Below are positions 1-9,965 of a stretch of DNA of 64,000 nucleotides, one piece after another. Numbering within the stretch: the stretch's first letter is position 1; each line of letters starts with the position of its first letter. Where the stretch lies: positions 2,046,001 to 2,110,000 of the forward strand of contig JAWHQI010000185.1 in assembly GCA_033032865.1 (NCBI GenBank). The letters are read 5' to 3'. The notes under the pieces are model-generated. The model saw only the letters and a program-made list of their open reading frames with translations, searched no databases and was not told where the DNA came from. A program made the position numbers and the translations under genes. The DNA is from Dactylorhiza incarnata. Its lineage: Eukaryota; Streptophyta; Magnoliopsida; Asparagales; Orchidaceae.

Positions 1-741
1 CAATCCTCCCCGGATTCGGCCTCAAGCCGCTCTAGCCAACCCGTCCCCGGATATGGCCTCGAGCACCCCCTAGACCTAGCCTAGATCTAGTCGCCAACAC
101 GAGGCGAGTTTCCCCCTAAGTCCTACCTAGACCTAGTCGCCAACACGAGGCGATTTCACTAACCGTTTACAAGAAAGATATGAAATGAAAATAAATAAAA
201 ACTCCTTCTAGATGAACTTCTGAAGTTGGAGACAAAGATCCGCTGTAGAATAAGCGTTGTAGAAGCGGACTTCGTTTGGATCCGGCGTGATGAGATTCTC
301 CTTCAGAAGTTTGCAGAACTTTGGTAGGACATCAACTTTCGGCCAAGATAGCCTCTGGAATTCTGGCACTCTATCTCTCTCTCTGATCTCTGTAATGTCT
401 GTCTGAAACGAGAGAAGAGGGGTCCTTTTTATAGCCTCAACGCTGGCGCCTGTGCTAGTGATACCTCCGGCGCTATCCCATATTAGGACATATTCTGCGC
501 GGCAGAATCTTCAATCCGAGGAAACAATTCTCTCTTGCCTACTGTGCTCCTCGCTATCGTCGGCGCTATCGGATATCGCCTAGCACTATCTCCTTCTATA
601 ATTTCTCCCGGCATCTGCGCTTAAGTAAATAATTCATCGATCGGAATTTCATCGAACGCAGCTAAGAGTTCGTCGAGTGAAATTTCGTCGAACGCGTTTC
701 TGAGCATTTCGTCGAGCGCCACTAACAGTTCGTCGAACGCA
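1..741 (-). mobile_element. SIRE-like copia LTR, R/U5 side, minus strand (split by CACTA)
   Basis: The reverse complement matches the LTRs at 24249-25446 and 32612-33805 almost throughout. The minus-strand TATA box lies at 424-434 (plus strand reads ccttttTATAG). The remaining 180 bp of this LTR lie at 5708-5887 beyond the CACTA insertion. About 270 bp of the LTR end are missing off the left edge of the window. No polypurine tract adjoins the LTR start at 5887, so this is either a solo LTR or the 5' LTR of an element running out of the window to the left. Confidence 0.9.
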
Positions 742-768
742 CACTACCAGAAAATGGACTTTTAGCCA
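742..768 (+). repeat. CACTA left terminal inverted repeat
   Basis: 27 bp beginning CACTACCAGAAAA and ending TTTTAGCCA. It pairs with 5681-5707 with only a few mismatches. Confidence 0.92.
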
Positions 769-769
769 G

Positions 770-1140
770 GGCAAATTGTCGTGGCTAAAAGTCCTAAACC
801 GCGGCAAAAGCCTTTTAGCTACGGCCTGCCCACGGTAAATGGGCGTGGGCAATGCGAGCGTGGCAAATACGCTTTTGCCACGACTTTTAGCCACGAAATT
901 GAACCGTGGCTAAAGATCCCGATTTCATCACCTATTCCCCTGCCGTGGCTAAAAGATTATTATTAGCCACGGTAGTCAACCGTGGCAAATACTTTTCATA
1001 CTTATAAAAAAAATATTTGCCACGGTTTGATCCCATGGCAAATACTTGGCGGAATTATTTTTAAAAAAGTATTTGCCACGGTTAGAAACCGTGGCAAAAA
1101 CTTGTCCGAGTTATTTTTAAAAAAATATATATATGCCATG
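770..1140. repeat. CACTA left subterminal repeat array
   Basis: About fourteen copies, in both orientations, of TAGCCACGG or TTGCCACGG and their complements (CCGTGGCTAA, CCGTGGCAAA). The TAGCCA form predominates near the tip and the TTGCCA form further in. This matches the subterminal arrays that CACTA transposases bind. Spacers are AT-rich. Confidence 0.9.
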
Positions 1141-3494
1141 ATTTGAAGGTGTTCCAAATAATTCAATGCATATACAAAAAAATAATGTTATAAGCACACT
1201 GATACCAACTATTTACAATCAAATTATATTCACGGCACAAATAATAATATTTGTGCACCAACATGTGAACATAAAAGTCTGTTCCAATTAGCAACACTTA
1301 AATATTGTATTTCAGTTCAGAATATCCTGCATCCAATATGGTATTTCAGTTCAGAAAAATAGGCAGCACTTAAATATTGGATCACAAAATATGAATGACA
1401 GCTATAGAGTTAGAAAACTCTCATATACAGGACAAGCAACAGAAGAGTAATAGCTAATAAAAGTCAGAACGTAGCAATCAGTTCCGACACTCTTTCATGC
1501 ATTGCTTGAAATAATGAAATGCATCTTGGCTCAGGGAATTCTTTTCATAATCTCTTCATCATAAACTGCATAGAATGATGAGGTTCCTATATATCAAATC
1601 AGGAGGAAAAACATAAAAGAACCTGTTAATAGGGAACCTCACTATTAGAAAATGATGAAAAGCAATTTACCGGAAAGAGTGCAGAGTAAAATCAAACCTA
1701 TAAAAGCGGCGTCAGGTTGCCTGAGTGCATGATCGAGGGGAGTTGTCTTATGTTATATGCAGTTAATGTAGGGAATTTGAGTCTATTTTTGACACAATTG
1801 AAAGTAAGCCAAAAAGAGTAAAACAAAAAATCCTAGAAAAAATGAATTGAAATTTTGTAACATGCTCAGAGTTGGGATAATACAACATATTTTTGTAGTT
1901 CAGGTGAAGGAAATTCTGTAAGATGCTCAGAGTTGAGATAATACAACATATCTCTAAATCAATGACCATCAATATTGCAACGAGTAATCAATCAGGTATT
2001 TGTTTTCATTTTTTGAGATAGAACAAACAAGTGTATAACTTTCAATAAGAGAAAACATTCTCGAATGAACTCACATTGACAGCAACAACCATTAGAGCAA
2101 TGCATGACGATACAAAACCAGTTGAATCAAGCCCTCCATGAATCTATTCCATGTTTACTGACTCTCCTTGAGCAGAATATAGCAAAATAACTTCAAAAAA
2201 TCGATAAATTGAGAAAATAGGATGAAAATAATTCATGTTTACCAACTCTCCTTGAGCAGAATAGAGTAAAATAACTTCAAAAAATAGATAAATTGAGAAA
2301 AGAGGAAGAAAATAATCAATGAGAAATTAGATTTATCTATTTCATATATTTTATTACCAAATTTTCCTCTTTATAGAGGGAATGGTAAAATTTAGAAAAA
2401 TCTAAACATGTGAAGCCATTTAGATGCGGGGAGTTTGATCCATGTATAATACTCCTATTAAGAGAAGAGAGAAATATGCACAACGAGAAGATGCAGGCGA
2501 TGGAAAACAGAGGTTCTGAAAACCAAGAAAAGGCAAGAAGGACGCGCACATAGCAAGAAAAGGCTTCACCTTATACTACAACCTTTTAGTCCTACGACAG
2601 CTCACGTGCTGCTGACGGTACATGCCTCATTATTTTGGTGAAGTAGGAGTAGGTATTTAGGCCTTGACTACTCTGAAACCGTATTAGAACTAAAACATCC
2701 AAAAAAATTACTAATAAATGCATATATAGGTGGAAGGGTCCATGATCCATACCAAGTTCACAAGAATACTTGATTACTCAATGTGAGACTAGTGAAATAA
2801 GCTGTCAAAATATGAACAAACTGATCAGCAAACCTACAAGTAATTCTGTTTACAGGTAGGACAATGTACAGGGCAGTAGTCTACCTGCATGCCCTATTCG
2901 GGGTACCCTAGTAACCATAATATTTCCCATGAGAAACGGGACTTGGGCCAGATAACCTGGTAACAGAAACTTAGTTAGTACATAGAGGAAAATTTTACAC
3001 AATAAAAAAATGAAAAATCAATTGATCACCCATAGTAAGAGGTATTATATCAAATCCTAAACTGTATTACCGCTACAAAAGCATATAAACTCATTTAAGC
3101 AATGAACTTATTGCAAAACTGAGCAACAATCATTTATCTAAACAAACAGTCTCAACACAATGAATTGCTAATAAAAGTCCAACTGAAAAATAAAATACAA
3201 TGCACTGAAAAAAATCATCAAACATAACTCTAAAAAAGAAAACTTTGCATGACAGTAGAAACACTCTCCCAAGTAAAAAAAGAAACCTCAGGCTTCCTTC
3301 CCTGCACCACATAATACAATGATCAATCAAACAATCTATTTGTTTATACCCTAAAAAAATAAACATGTTAGAACAATCAGTCACCATTCAAGAAATAGTA
3401 GTAAAACTAGATAGAAAGATGGAGTGAGACGATCAAGTTAAGGTAGGGCTTGGAAGAAACCATACCTTGAGTGGTGGAGGTCTTGCCGTCAATT
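1141..3494. other. CACTA interior, no coding sequence recognised
   Basis: AT-rich sequence without a convincing reading frame or domain. Two local duplications are visible: a 60-bp-period pair around 1862-1960 sharing ATGCTCAGAGTTG, and an 84-bp tandem duplication at 2151-2318. The rest shows nothing I can assign. Confidence 0.6.
2151..2318. repeat. 84-bp tandem duplication
   Basis: Two imperfect copies (2151-2234 and 2235-2318), both containing CTCCTTGAGCAGAAT followed by AACTTCAAAAAAT. They lie within the CACTA interior. Confidence 0.8.
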
Positions 3495-4623
3495 CACTAC
3501 AACAAATTAGACATACCGCGGTGTTTTTTAATACCTTTGGCGGCGCTTTTAAAACGCCACGATAGATACGGCGGCGCTTCTCAAAGCGCCGCTAAATCAC
3601 CGCCGTTAGAAGCACCGGGGAAAACTCCGCGGCATTTTTTTAAAATGAGATTTACATATAAAGTGATCTAAAACATACACTTGAAACGAGATCTATCACA
3701 TATTTTTTCATCTCCCAAGGCAGGCGGTTGGCTTTCTTCTCCCTGGAGAAAGAAATAATTTGAACATCAGCTAAAATTAAAAAGATGAGTTCTCAATCAT
3801 TCAACCAAGCTTGGTAAACCAACTCTATATTTTTAAACCATAGGGCTAAAAAAAATTATTTAGGCTTTTAAAAACATTCCATATCAAACAAAATTCAGAT
3901 CTAATAACCATGAATTCCAAGAAAAAATTCTTATACAAAAAAATGGGGGATGTGGAAGATCGGGCGAAGGAATATCCAGAAAAAAAATTGAATGAGGAGG
4001 GAGAGGAAGTGGAAGAGGAAGAGGAAGAAGAGAAAGAAGAAGAAGAGGTGAAGGAGGAAGATCTTGAAAAAAAAATGGTGGGGGAAGAAGAGAAACCTGG
4101 AGATCTTGAAAAAAAAACGGTGGTGGAGGAAGATTGGGCATTACGTGGAAGAGGCAGATCGGGATCCAGAAAAAAAAATTAAGAAGGGGGATGGAGAGGA
4201 AGAGGAAGAAGAAGAGGGGGTGAAGAAAGGATCAAACCTAGGGCAGAGATCGAGCGGCCTTCCTTCCTTCGCCGAGCAGAGCGGGCTGGAGATCGATCGA
4301 GGGTAGCGGGCTTCCTTCCTTTGGTGGTGGAATAGCGCGAGTGCACAGCAGAGAGCCCTAGGCGACAGAAATTGTAAAGTTTAGATATTTAGGTTTTGAT
4401 ATATATATTTAGGCAAAATATTTTAGGTTCTGATTACGCAGTGCTTTAATCGTAAAACGTTGCCATAGCCTATTTATTAGCGGCGCTCTATGAGAAAAAC
4501 GCCGCGAAATTTATTATATACTATTTCCCACACTTTTATAACAAAACGTCGCTAAATCAAAATCTATGGCGGCGTAAAAACGCCGCAAAAAAAACGCCGC
4601 AGTAGGTGTTATTTATTGTAGTG
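3495..4623. mobile_element. Nested CACTA-like element, second family
   Basis: The left end reads CACTACAACAAATTAGACAT. The right end, inverted from 4623, reads CACTACAATAAATAACACCT. The terminal inverted repeat spans about 35 bp with roughly six mismatches and runs into GCGG-GTTTTTT. Subterminal repeats are GCGGCG-TTTT and AAAACGCCGC, unlike the TAGCCACGG repeats of the surrounding element, so this is a different CACTA family. I could not match a 3-bp target duplication (ATT on the left, ACA on the right), so one border may be rearranged. There is no transposase. Confidence 0.75.
3910..4240 (+). repeat. Purine-rich low-complexity tract
   Basis: A GA-rich, A-run-rich tract that gives a spurious open frame of Glu and Lys residues. 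The composition explains the open frame, with no domain or complexity to suggest a real protein. It lies inside the nested CACTA-like element. Confidence 0.75.
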
Positions 4624-5042
4624 ACACCGCGGCTAGGGATTCCTTCTCGACGATTAGGACTGAAACTCTTCGCGTCGATCTGGACTGAAACTCTTCGCGT
4701 CGATCTGCAGAGGGATACACCGCGGCTAGGGCTTCAACAATGAGAGCAAAATGAGAATCGGGTGGTTTGTGTTTCGAGTCCTCGGTGCCAAATAAGGAAA
4801 ACGCAGCGGGAAATGAAATTTCCCTAAATTTTTAGAGGGAATTTTATCGTGGCATTTTTATTAAACAACGTTTCGAATAATTTACGTTTTTGCGGCGTTT
4901 TTAATTAAAAAAACGCCGCCAAATACCTGCATACTATATTGGCGGCGTTTTCTGGAGAAAACGCCGCCAAAGCAAAAACTTATTGCGGTGTTTTCAAAAA
5001 CGCCGCAAGAAAAACGTCGTTGCATCCCAATTTTTGTTGTAG
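4624..5042. mobile_element. Right-end relic of a related CACTA-like element
   Basis: 4890-5042 carries the same GCGGCGTTTT and AAAACGCCGCC subterminal repeats as 3495-4623 and ends in a sequence whose complement is CTACAACAAAAATTGGGA, a variant of the same terminus. No partner left end is visible. A 25-bp direct repeat (4657-4681 and 4682-4706, containing GACTGAAACTCTTCGCG) and two copies of ACACCGCGGCTAGGG (4624 and about 4716) lie in the proximal part. Confidence 0.6.
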
Positions 5043-5426
5043 GACGGGAATTCTCCTACTCTACCTATATTTTAAGGAAATATAGAATTATAAAGCAAAA
5101 AGCTTTCAAACCTGGAGCAACTAGAACTTATTTATATATGTTATATATGACACAAATTAATTAAGTATGATAATTAATATTAAAATTAATATTAAGTTTT
5201 TTTGTGGTTCGACAATAGTTCTGCTCTTAGATTGAGTGTTGTTGATCTCCTCATTATAGCACGTGATGTACGTGATGTACGTGATGTACGTGATTGAATT
5301 GTATGTGACACAAAGTAAATAAGTATATGTGAATTAAAGTTTAAATTAATATTAATATATTTACGTATATGTTATGAATAAATTAAAAAACTAAATTTTA
5401 ATTAATTATCTCATACTAATTTTTTA
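5043..5426. other. CACTA interior, AT-rich, with a 9-bp tandem repeat
   Basis: No gene is visible. ACGTGATGT is repeated almost four times at 5261-5294. The remainder is AT-rich. Confidence 0.6.
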
Positions 5427-5680
5427 CCACGGAAAAAAATCGTGGCTAATACTTATGTATTTGCCACGAATTAAAAATTGTGGCTAAAATATTAGCCACG
5501 AATTAGAAAACCGTGGCTAATAGTATTTTTTAGCCACGGATTCGATAAACCGTGGCTAATTTGTTTTTTTTCCACGAATTTGACTTCCGTGGCTAATATT
5601 TATTTATTAGCCACGAATTAGGGGGTCGTGGCTAATACTTAACCATTAGCCATGATTTTTGACCCGTGGAAAAAAAGGTG
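5427..5680. repeat. CACTA right subterminal repeat array
   Basis: About thirteen copies, in both orientations, of TAGCCACGG/A, TTGCCACG and CCGTGGCTAA, mirroring the array at 770-1140. Confidence 0.9.
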
Positions 5681-5707
5681 TGGCTAAAAGTCATTTTTCT
5701 AGTAGTG
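5681..5707 (-). repeat. CACTA right terminal inverted repeat
   Basis: Ends TTTTTCTAGTAGTG and is the inverted partner of 742-768. GCA at 5708-5710 repeats the GCA at 739-741. Confidence 0.92.
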
Positions 5708-5887
5708 GCAGCTAGCGCCTGCGCTAGTACTACTGCCAGCGCTAGTGGGAGATTTGGATTTGATGGCTCAACTTTGGGGGCAACCTTCCTATGTAATCCT
5801 TGAGTCATGTGGACTTTATTATCCTGCAAATACACATAGGTTTTGTTATTCTCAAACCTAGGAGATGCGGAAGACCATGTTCCAACA
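5708..5887 (-). mobile_element. SIRE-like copia LTR, U3 start, minus strand
   Basis: On the minus strand this begins TGTTGGAACATGGTCTTCCG and matches the first 180 bp of the LTRs at 24249 and 32612. It continues the LTR piece at 1-741. The sequence outside it at 5888 onward belongs to element E and has no polypurine tract. Confidence 0.92.
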
Positions 5888-5890
5888 TCA

Positions 5891-6178
5891 GGTTGATCTC
5901 TGGAGAGGCTGGCAAGGTAGCATGTTCTTTGGTGCTAGAATGCCCCAGATCAATTCCGAGGCCAGGCTCTCATAGATGGTGGGTCTGGTTGATCTCTAGA
6001 GAGACTGGCAGGGTAGCAAGTTCTTTGGTGCTGGAATGCCCCAGATCGATTTCGCTGCTGGGCTCTCATAGATGGTGGGTCAGGTTGATCTCTGGAGAGA
6101 CTAGCAAGGTGGCAAGTTCTTCAATACGGGAAGGCCCCAGATGATTCCGCTGCCGGGCTCCGACTAGCCGGTGGGTCG
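5891..6178. repeat. 96-bp tandem repeat, three copies plus a divergent fourth
   Basis: Copies start at 5891, 5987 and 6083, each beginning GGTTGATCTCT and containing TGCCCCAGAT and, in the first two, CTCATAGATGGTGGGTC. A weaker fourth copy starts near 6179 and loses similarity. The array produces a repeated spurious open frame on the plus strand. Confidence 0.9.
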
Positions 6179-6749
6179 AGATGATTTCACGAAGAGGCTA
6201 ATAGGGTGCCAGAGTAATGTCTTCTCTCTCGGCGAGAAGGGGTGATCTCGCACGACCAGAAAGGGCATGAGGAGCTCATCCCGCATGCAGAAGGCCTCCC
6301 GGGGAATGGGTTCCTCGCATAAAATAAAGGGGAAAACTATAAAAAGGATCATTTCAATCCCCAAGGACAATGCCGGGGATCATGTAGGGATCTCGCTCGC
6401 CGAAGTCAAAAAGGGGGGGATGTTCAACCCTCGCGAGATTGGGATTCGGAGGGCTGATCCTAAGGTACTCGCGACCCTAGAGTAGACAAACAAGATGAGA
6501 ACTAATGTGGTGAGTACGCGTTCTAAGCCTAAGCAGGGCGACTACGCGGTATGCGTGCGCGAGCACGGCGAATGCAACGGCGAAGGCGTAAAGCAATAAA
6601 AATGCAAGAAAAAAGTAGCTTACATAGAAAACGAGAACACAGTGAACATGTGGGCAAAAAATTTCCATTTCTATTTCACTAGTCAGTTACAGATGTCGCG
6701 GCGATCTCGCCAGCCAAAAATAAAAAAAATTAAAGTAGAAGTCCTTTTT

Positions 6750-8735
6750 AAGATTCGCAGACGGATGGCTCGTCCTCATTGTCTGCAGGAGGCGGGGCTT
6801 GCGTGAACATCTCCGGGACCACATCCTCGATCGTCAGATCGACCGCCTCGGCGAACAGCAGACCCGCTCCCTGCATGGCCCGAAAGATATACTGCGACGT
6901 GGTGATGGAGGCCACTCGACATTCTTCCTCCCTGGCTCGCTAGTCGTTCTTCAGACGGCGAGGAGATGGGGTGACGGCGGCGCAGATCAGCTCTTGGTTA
7001 TAAGCTTTCAACCCGGCTACCTCATTCTCCAGGCTGGAGATGCGAGCGCGAAGATCCTGGGCGGTCTCAGAATCCTGTAAAGAGAGTAGGTAAGCCAAGA
7101 AGCATTGTTAGAAAAGGACGAGAGCGAGATCTCGAAGACTTACCACTCCATCCTGATGGCCTGGGAGAAGCTCGTCATAGGCAAGCAGCCTCTCCTTTAG
7201 ACTCGTGATCTCAGCAGCAGAGTCTTTGTAGGCGTAGGCGAGCTCCTCGTTATGGCGCTCCAGCTGAAGGCAGCGCCAACCCGTCATGTGGGCGAGCTCC
7301 AGAGAGCGGAGCTGGTCCTGCGCACTCTCGTACGCCACGGTCCTCGTAGTCTCGACCTTGAAGACTGAGGCGTCCTCGCGACCATAAATTTAGAAGGAGA
7401 ACGAGAATGCCTGCTTTTTGACCGTTAGCTGCTCCACCTAAGAGGGGAGGAGGGTGGAGATGGTGGCCTTGTTGACTTCGGGATTCCAGTATAGCAGGTA
7501 TTCGTCGGCCTCGTCCTTATGCCTTTGGCCGAGACCAAAGTTCTAGTGGTTTATCGGCACTGGTAAGGAGGGGATCCATACAACTTTTTTGATCGTCTCG
7601 CTGGACTCCCTTCCCTCGGGGAATGCAGCCTGTAAGATCTCGCTCGGGGAGGCCTCGACATCCCTTTTCCTTCTCAGAGGGGGGGGGGGGGGGGGGGAGA
7701 TTCTTCTTGTTCTTCTTCTGCGAGGGCTGCGAGGAGGAATCCTTGTGGCTAGAAGATTCAGCCCTCTTCCTGGTAGGTGGGGCAGTACGGCGGGAGGTCT
7801 CACGGCAGGCGTCCGCTCCCATTTTTGCGAGAGCGAGGTCAATAGGAACTGACTGGATGTTCGCGTAAGGGGGCTGGACGGGCAGGTCTCGCTCACCTGT
7901 AATGCTCTAACGGTTAGAAATATTTGGCGAAAGCCTTAAGAGGAAATAGGCGAACAAGCATGATACATACCTTCCCCAGGGAGCACAGGTAGGAGTTAGT
8001 CGAGGTTTCGGCGGAGATGGGCCACCTCAAAATTCTTCTTATTGAAGAACTAGAACAAGGCGGCGTCTTGGCCGCCGGATCTGGGGGGCGATAGGTGCTT
8101 TCGCCATGCTGAACGGGCGAGAACAGAATATTGTCGAAGTTCCCTTTGACGAAGAGGACTTTCTGAGCCCAGTAGTGACTCTTGTTGACGGTCTCGACGA
8201 CCTTGGGCCCCGAGCCCACGAAGTAGGCGGTTCGTCCTTGTAGGCCCTGAAGGAGAACAGCTTCTGGAAGACCGGCAAGCTAAACTCAATGCGCTCTTCT
8301 CTCATATAGCATGCGAACGCGACGATGACCGCCACAGCGTTGGGGGTCAGCTGACCTAGTATCACGTCGAAGTGTTTGAGCACTTAGCGAGCAAAACGGC
8401 GAGGTCTTGATGAAGGCGAGCGAGAATTTCAATTTTGGCAAAGTAGGAAAGTAAGCGAGATCAGCTAGTACCTGGCGAACCTACGGCCTTAAGGGCAGGT
8501 GCAGGCCAACCCCGAAGTGGGCGGTAGGGATGGCAAGCTCGTCTCGCATGGGAATGTTGATTACATCGTCTGTGCCAGGGAAGCGAGCGGAGAATCCCGG
8601 CGGTATGAAATCGGCAACGACGGCGAGGTATTCTTCCTTGGACAAGTTGCTGTTGAAGAAGGTGTGGTCGGTAAAGGCCCAAGCGCACTTTAAACGACCC
8701 TCAGCCTCACTAGCGTCACCCACCATTGTTATAAC
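6750..8735 (-). pseudogene. Putative gypsy-type transposon protein (element E gene 1), broken
   Basis: On the minus strand a splice-acceptor-like CTCACAG at 8736-8742 precedes an exon opening at 8735, with ATG at 8725 (MVGDASEAEGR). It runs through RDELAIPTAHFGVGLHLPLR (about 8545-8485), breaks or is spliced near 8480, and resumes at 8383 with LKHFDVILGQLTPNAVAVI and VGSGPKVVETVNKSHYWAQK (8219 downward). This order resembles the plant 'putative gypsy type transposon' domain as I remember it. A Ser/Lys/Pro-rich linker follows (7830-7520). Next comes a heptad-like coiled-coil segment (7338-7010) and an acidic tail near 6790. Several stops and frame changes are present, one at about 6943. Gag-like or regulatory roles have been proposed for such proteins, but the function is unknown. 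Confidence 0.65.
7679..7697 (+). repeat. 19-base G homopolymer
   Basis: A run of 19 G on the plus strand, encoding Pro codons on the minus strand in the linker of the element E gene. Length errors are likely here, and the run could shift that gene's frame. Confidence 0.9.
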
Positions 8736-8786
8736 CTGTGAGAAAAAGAGAGCAGAAGGCGTGAGGTAGAGAACGTGAGGTCTCGC

Positions 8787-9965
8787 TGTTAAAATTTTTG
8801 ATTTGAATCGTTTAGGAGTAAGCAGGAGTTGTATCAACTGAGTTATATCCAAACAACCACAATGCCACACAGCAACACAAGAAAACTTTATTTAATCACA
8901 AACTTCATTTACAGTGCGAGGTATACATGGCGAGACATGATTCATAAGAATCACGGAGGAGAGAAGAACAACACACCAAAACAAAAACTGGTGGTCTGAC
9001 AAGAAGAGACCGCACAGACCGCACAACTCCAGAGATCGCCTGGCTTGACCTGAGACCGCGCGAACAGAAAACAGATAGGAGGCCTGCACTGCAAGATCGC
9101 CACCTCAGACCGCACGAACTGGAGCTTATTGGATTGAATGAAGAACAGCTGTCGCCAGACCGCAACTCAGATCGCCTGACCGCTGAAGGTCGCCTGACCG
9201 CTGAAGGTCGCCTGACCGCTGAGCTCACTGCGAACCGCATAAGAACACTATAAACCAGTTCACAGACGGACCGCTTCCGAACTGTTTATTCAAGCCGCTG
9301 GGAAATCACCAAGGAAGGAGACCGCAACCTGCTAACCGTAAACCTGCGAACACAACAAACAGTCAACTCACTTCCGAGACCGCCCGACCTCAAAATTGAG
9401 ACCGCACGAATTAACCCAGGCTCTTGTTCTTACAGATCTCGTTAGGAATGACGGGCCCTGCACCTCTATTTATAGGCGAGTAGACAGATGTCGTCACCGC
9501 CACAAGAGAGATACAATCACCACCCATCAGATTGCGAGCGGTCTCACAAACGCAGACCGCATGATCACAACACTTGGACAATATCCTGTACAAAACCGCA
9601 AGCCAGCAGAAACCGCGCACAGGACGCGCGAACACAGCGATCACCCCCTTCCTTAGATCGCCAAGAACAAATAAGGAACATCTGGCCGACTCCAGACAAG
9701 TCGCCAGATCGCCCAGCACAAACCGCCCGGTCACAGCAGTTACATAAGAACAGACCGCCCGGTCTTCTACAAAGGAGATGACAATCCCAGCAGAACAACC
9801 CGGGACGAGATCGCAACAACCAGAACAAGCCGGTCAACCAGCAGACCGCCAGAACAGACCGAAAGAGCCAGACCGACAGAGCACCAGCGCAGACCGTGCG
9901 TTCTCGGCGGTCTCCAAAATTCAGACCGCCCGGTCACCTTCCACTCCACTTCAATAATTTCAACA
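8787..9965 (-). repeat. Copia C 3' LTR
   Basis: 1179 bp. On the minus strand it starts TGTTGAAATTATTGAAGTGG and ends AAAAATTTTAACA. It is densely filled with GACCGC and GATCGCC words in both spacing classes. It differs from the partner LTR by one extra copy of an 18-bp repeat and by scattered substitutions. Confidence 0.95.
9170..9222. repeat. 18-bp tandem repeat, three copies, in copia C 3' LTR
   Basis: Unit GRTCGCCTGACCGCTGAA at 9170, 9188 and 9206. The other LTR of the same element has two copies at the matching place. Confidence 0.93.

Larger units (their letters stand above)
742..5707. mobile_element. CACTA DNA transposon, non-autonomous
   Basis: The ends are CACTACCAGAAAA at 742 and, inverted, CACTACTAGAAAA at 5707, each running into TTTTAGCCA. 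A 3-bp target duplication GCA flanks both sides (739-741 and 5708-5710). Removing 742-5707 rejoins an otherwise continuous SIRE-like LTR, which confirms both borders. Dense subterminal repeats (T-A/T-GCCACGG) sit inside both ends, as in En/Spm-type elements where they bind the TNPA-class transposase. No transposase domain is recognisable in the interior, so the element would depend on one supplied in trans. It hosts further nested elements at 3495-5042. Confidence 0.93.
5888..8786 (-). mobile_element. Element E (GC-rich, gypsy-type transposon gene), 3' part
   Basis: GC-rich DNA full of GCGAG/CTCGC words, unlike the AT-rich neighbours. It carries a 96-bp tandem repeat (5891-6178) and a broken minus-strand gene (6750-8735). 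The same base composition and word use return at 15183-15625 and from about 17646 to 19437. Removing copia C (8787-15182), which has a near-matching target duplication, joins 8786 to 15183 without a break in the gene's leader, so these are pieces of one element. Confidence 0.75.

Noticed and set aside
3910..4306. Open frames of Glu and Lys residues in the nested CACTA-like element
   Set aside because: A purine-only tract is open in several frames by composition. There is no domain and the frame shifts freely.
742..5707. Harbinger or Mutator identity for the outer DNA transposon
   Set aside because: CACTA termini, a 3-bp GCA duplication and bidirectional subterminal arrays fit En/Spm. No 9-bp duplication or TTA target is present.
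5800..6144. 114-residue plus-strand open frame with internal repeats
   Set aside because: It spans the LTR edge and the 96-bp tandem repeat. The repeat length is a multiple of three, which keeps any open frame open.
7589..7868. Plus-strand Gly-rich open frames over the G-run
   Set aside because: Shadows of the minus-strand Pro-rich linker of the element E gene.
8905..9240. Open frame with repeated VRRPSA units in copia C LTR
   Set aside because: Produced by the 18-bp tandem repeat (a multiple of three) inside an LTR.
9411..9837. Long minus-strand open frames in the copia C LTR, repeated at 14639-15154
   Set aside because: GC-rich LTR sequence. No domain, and outside the gag-pol order.
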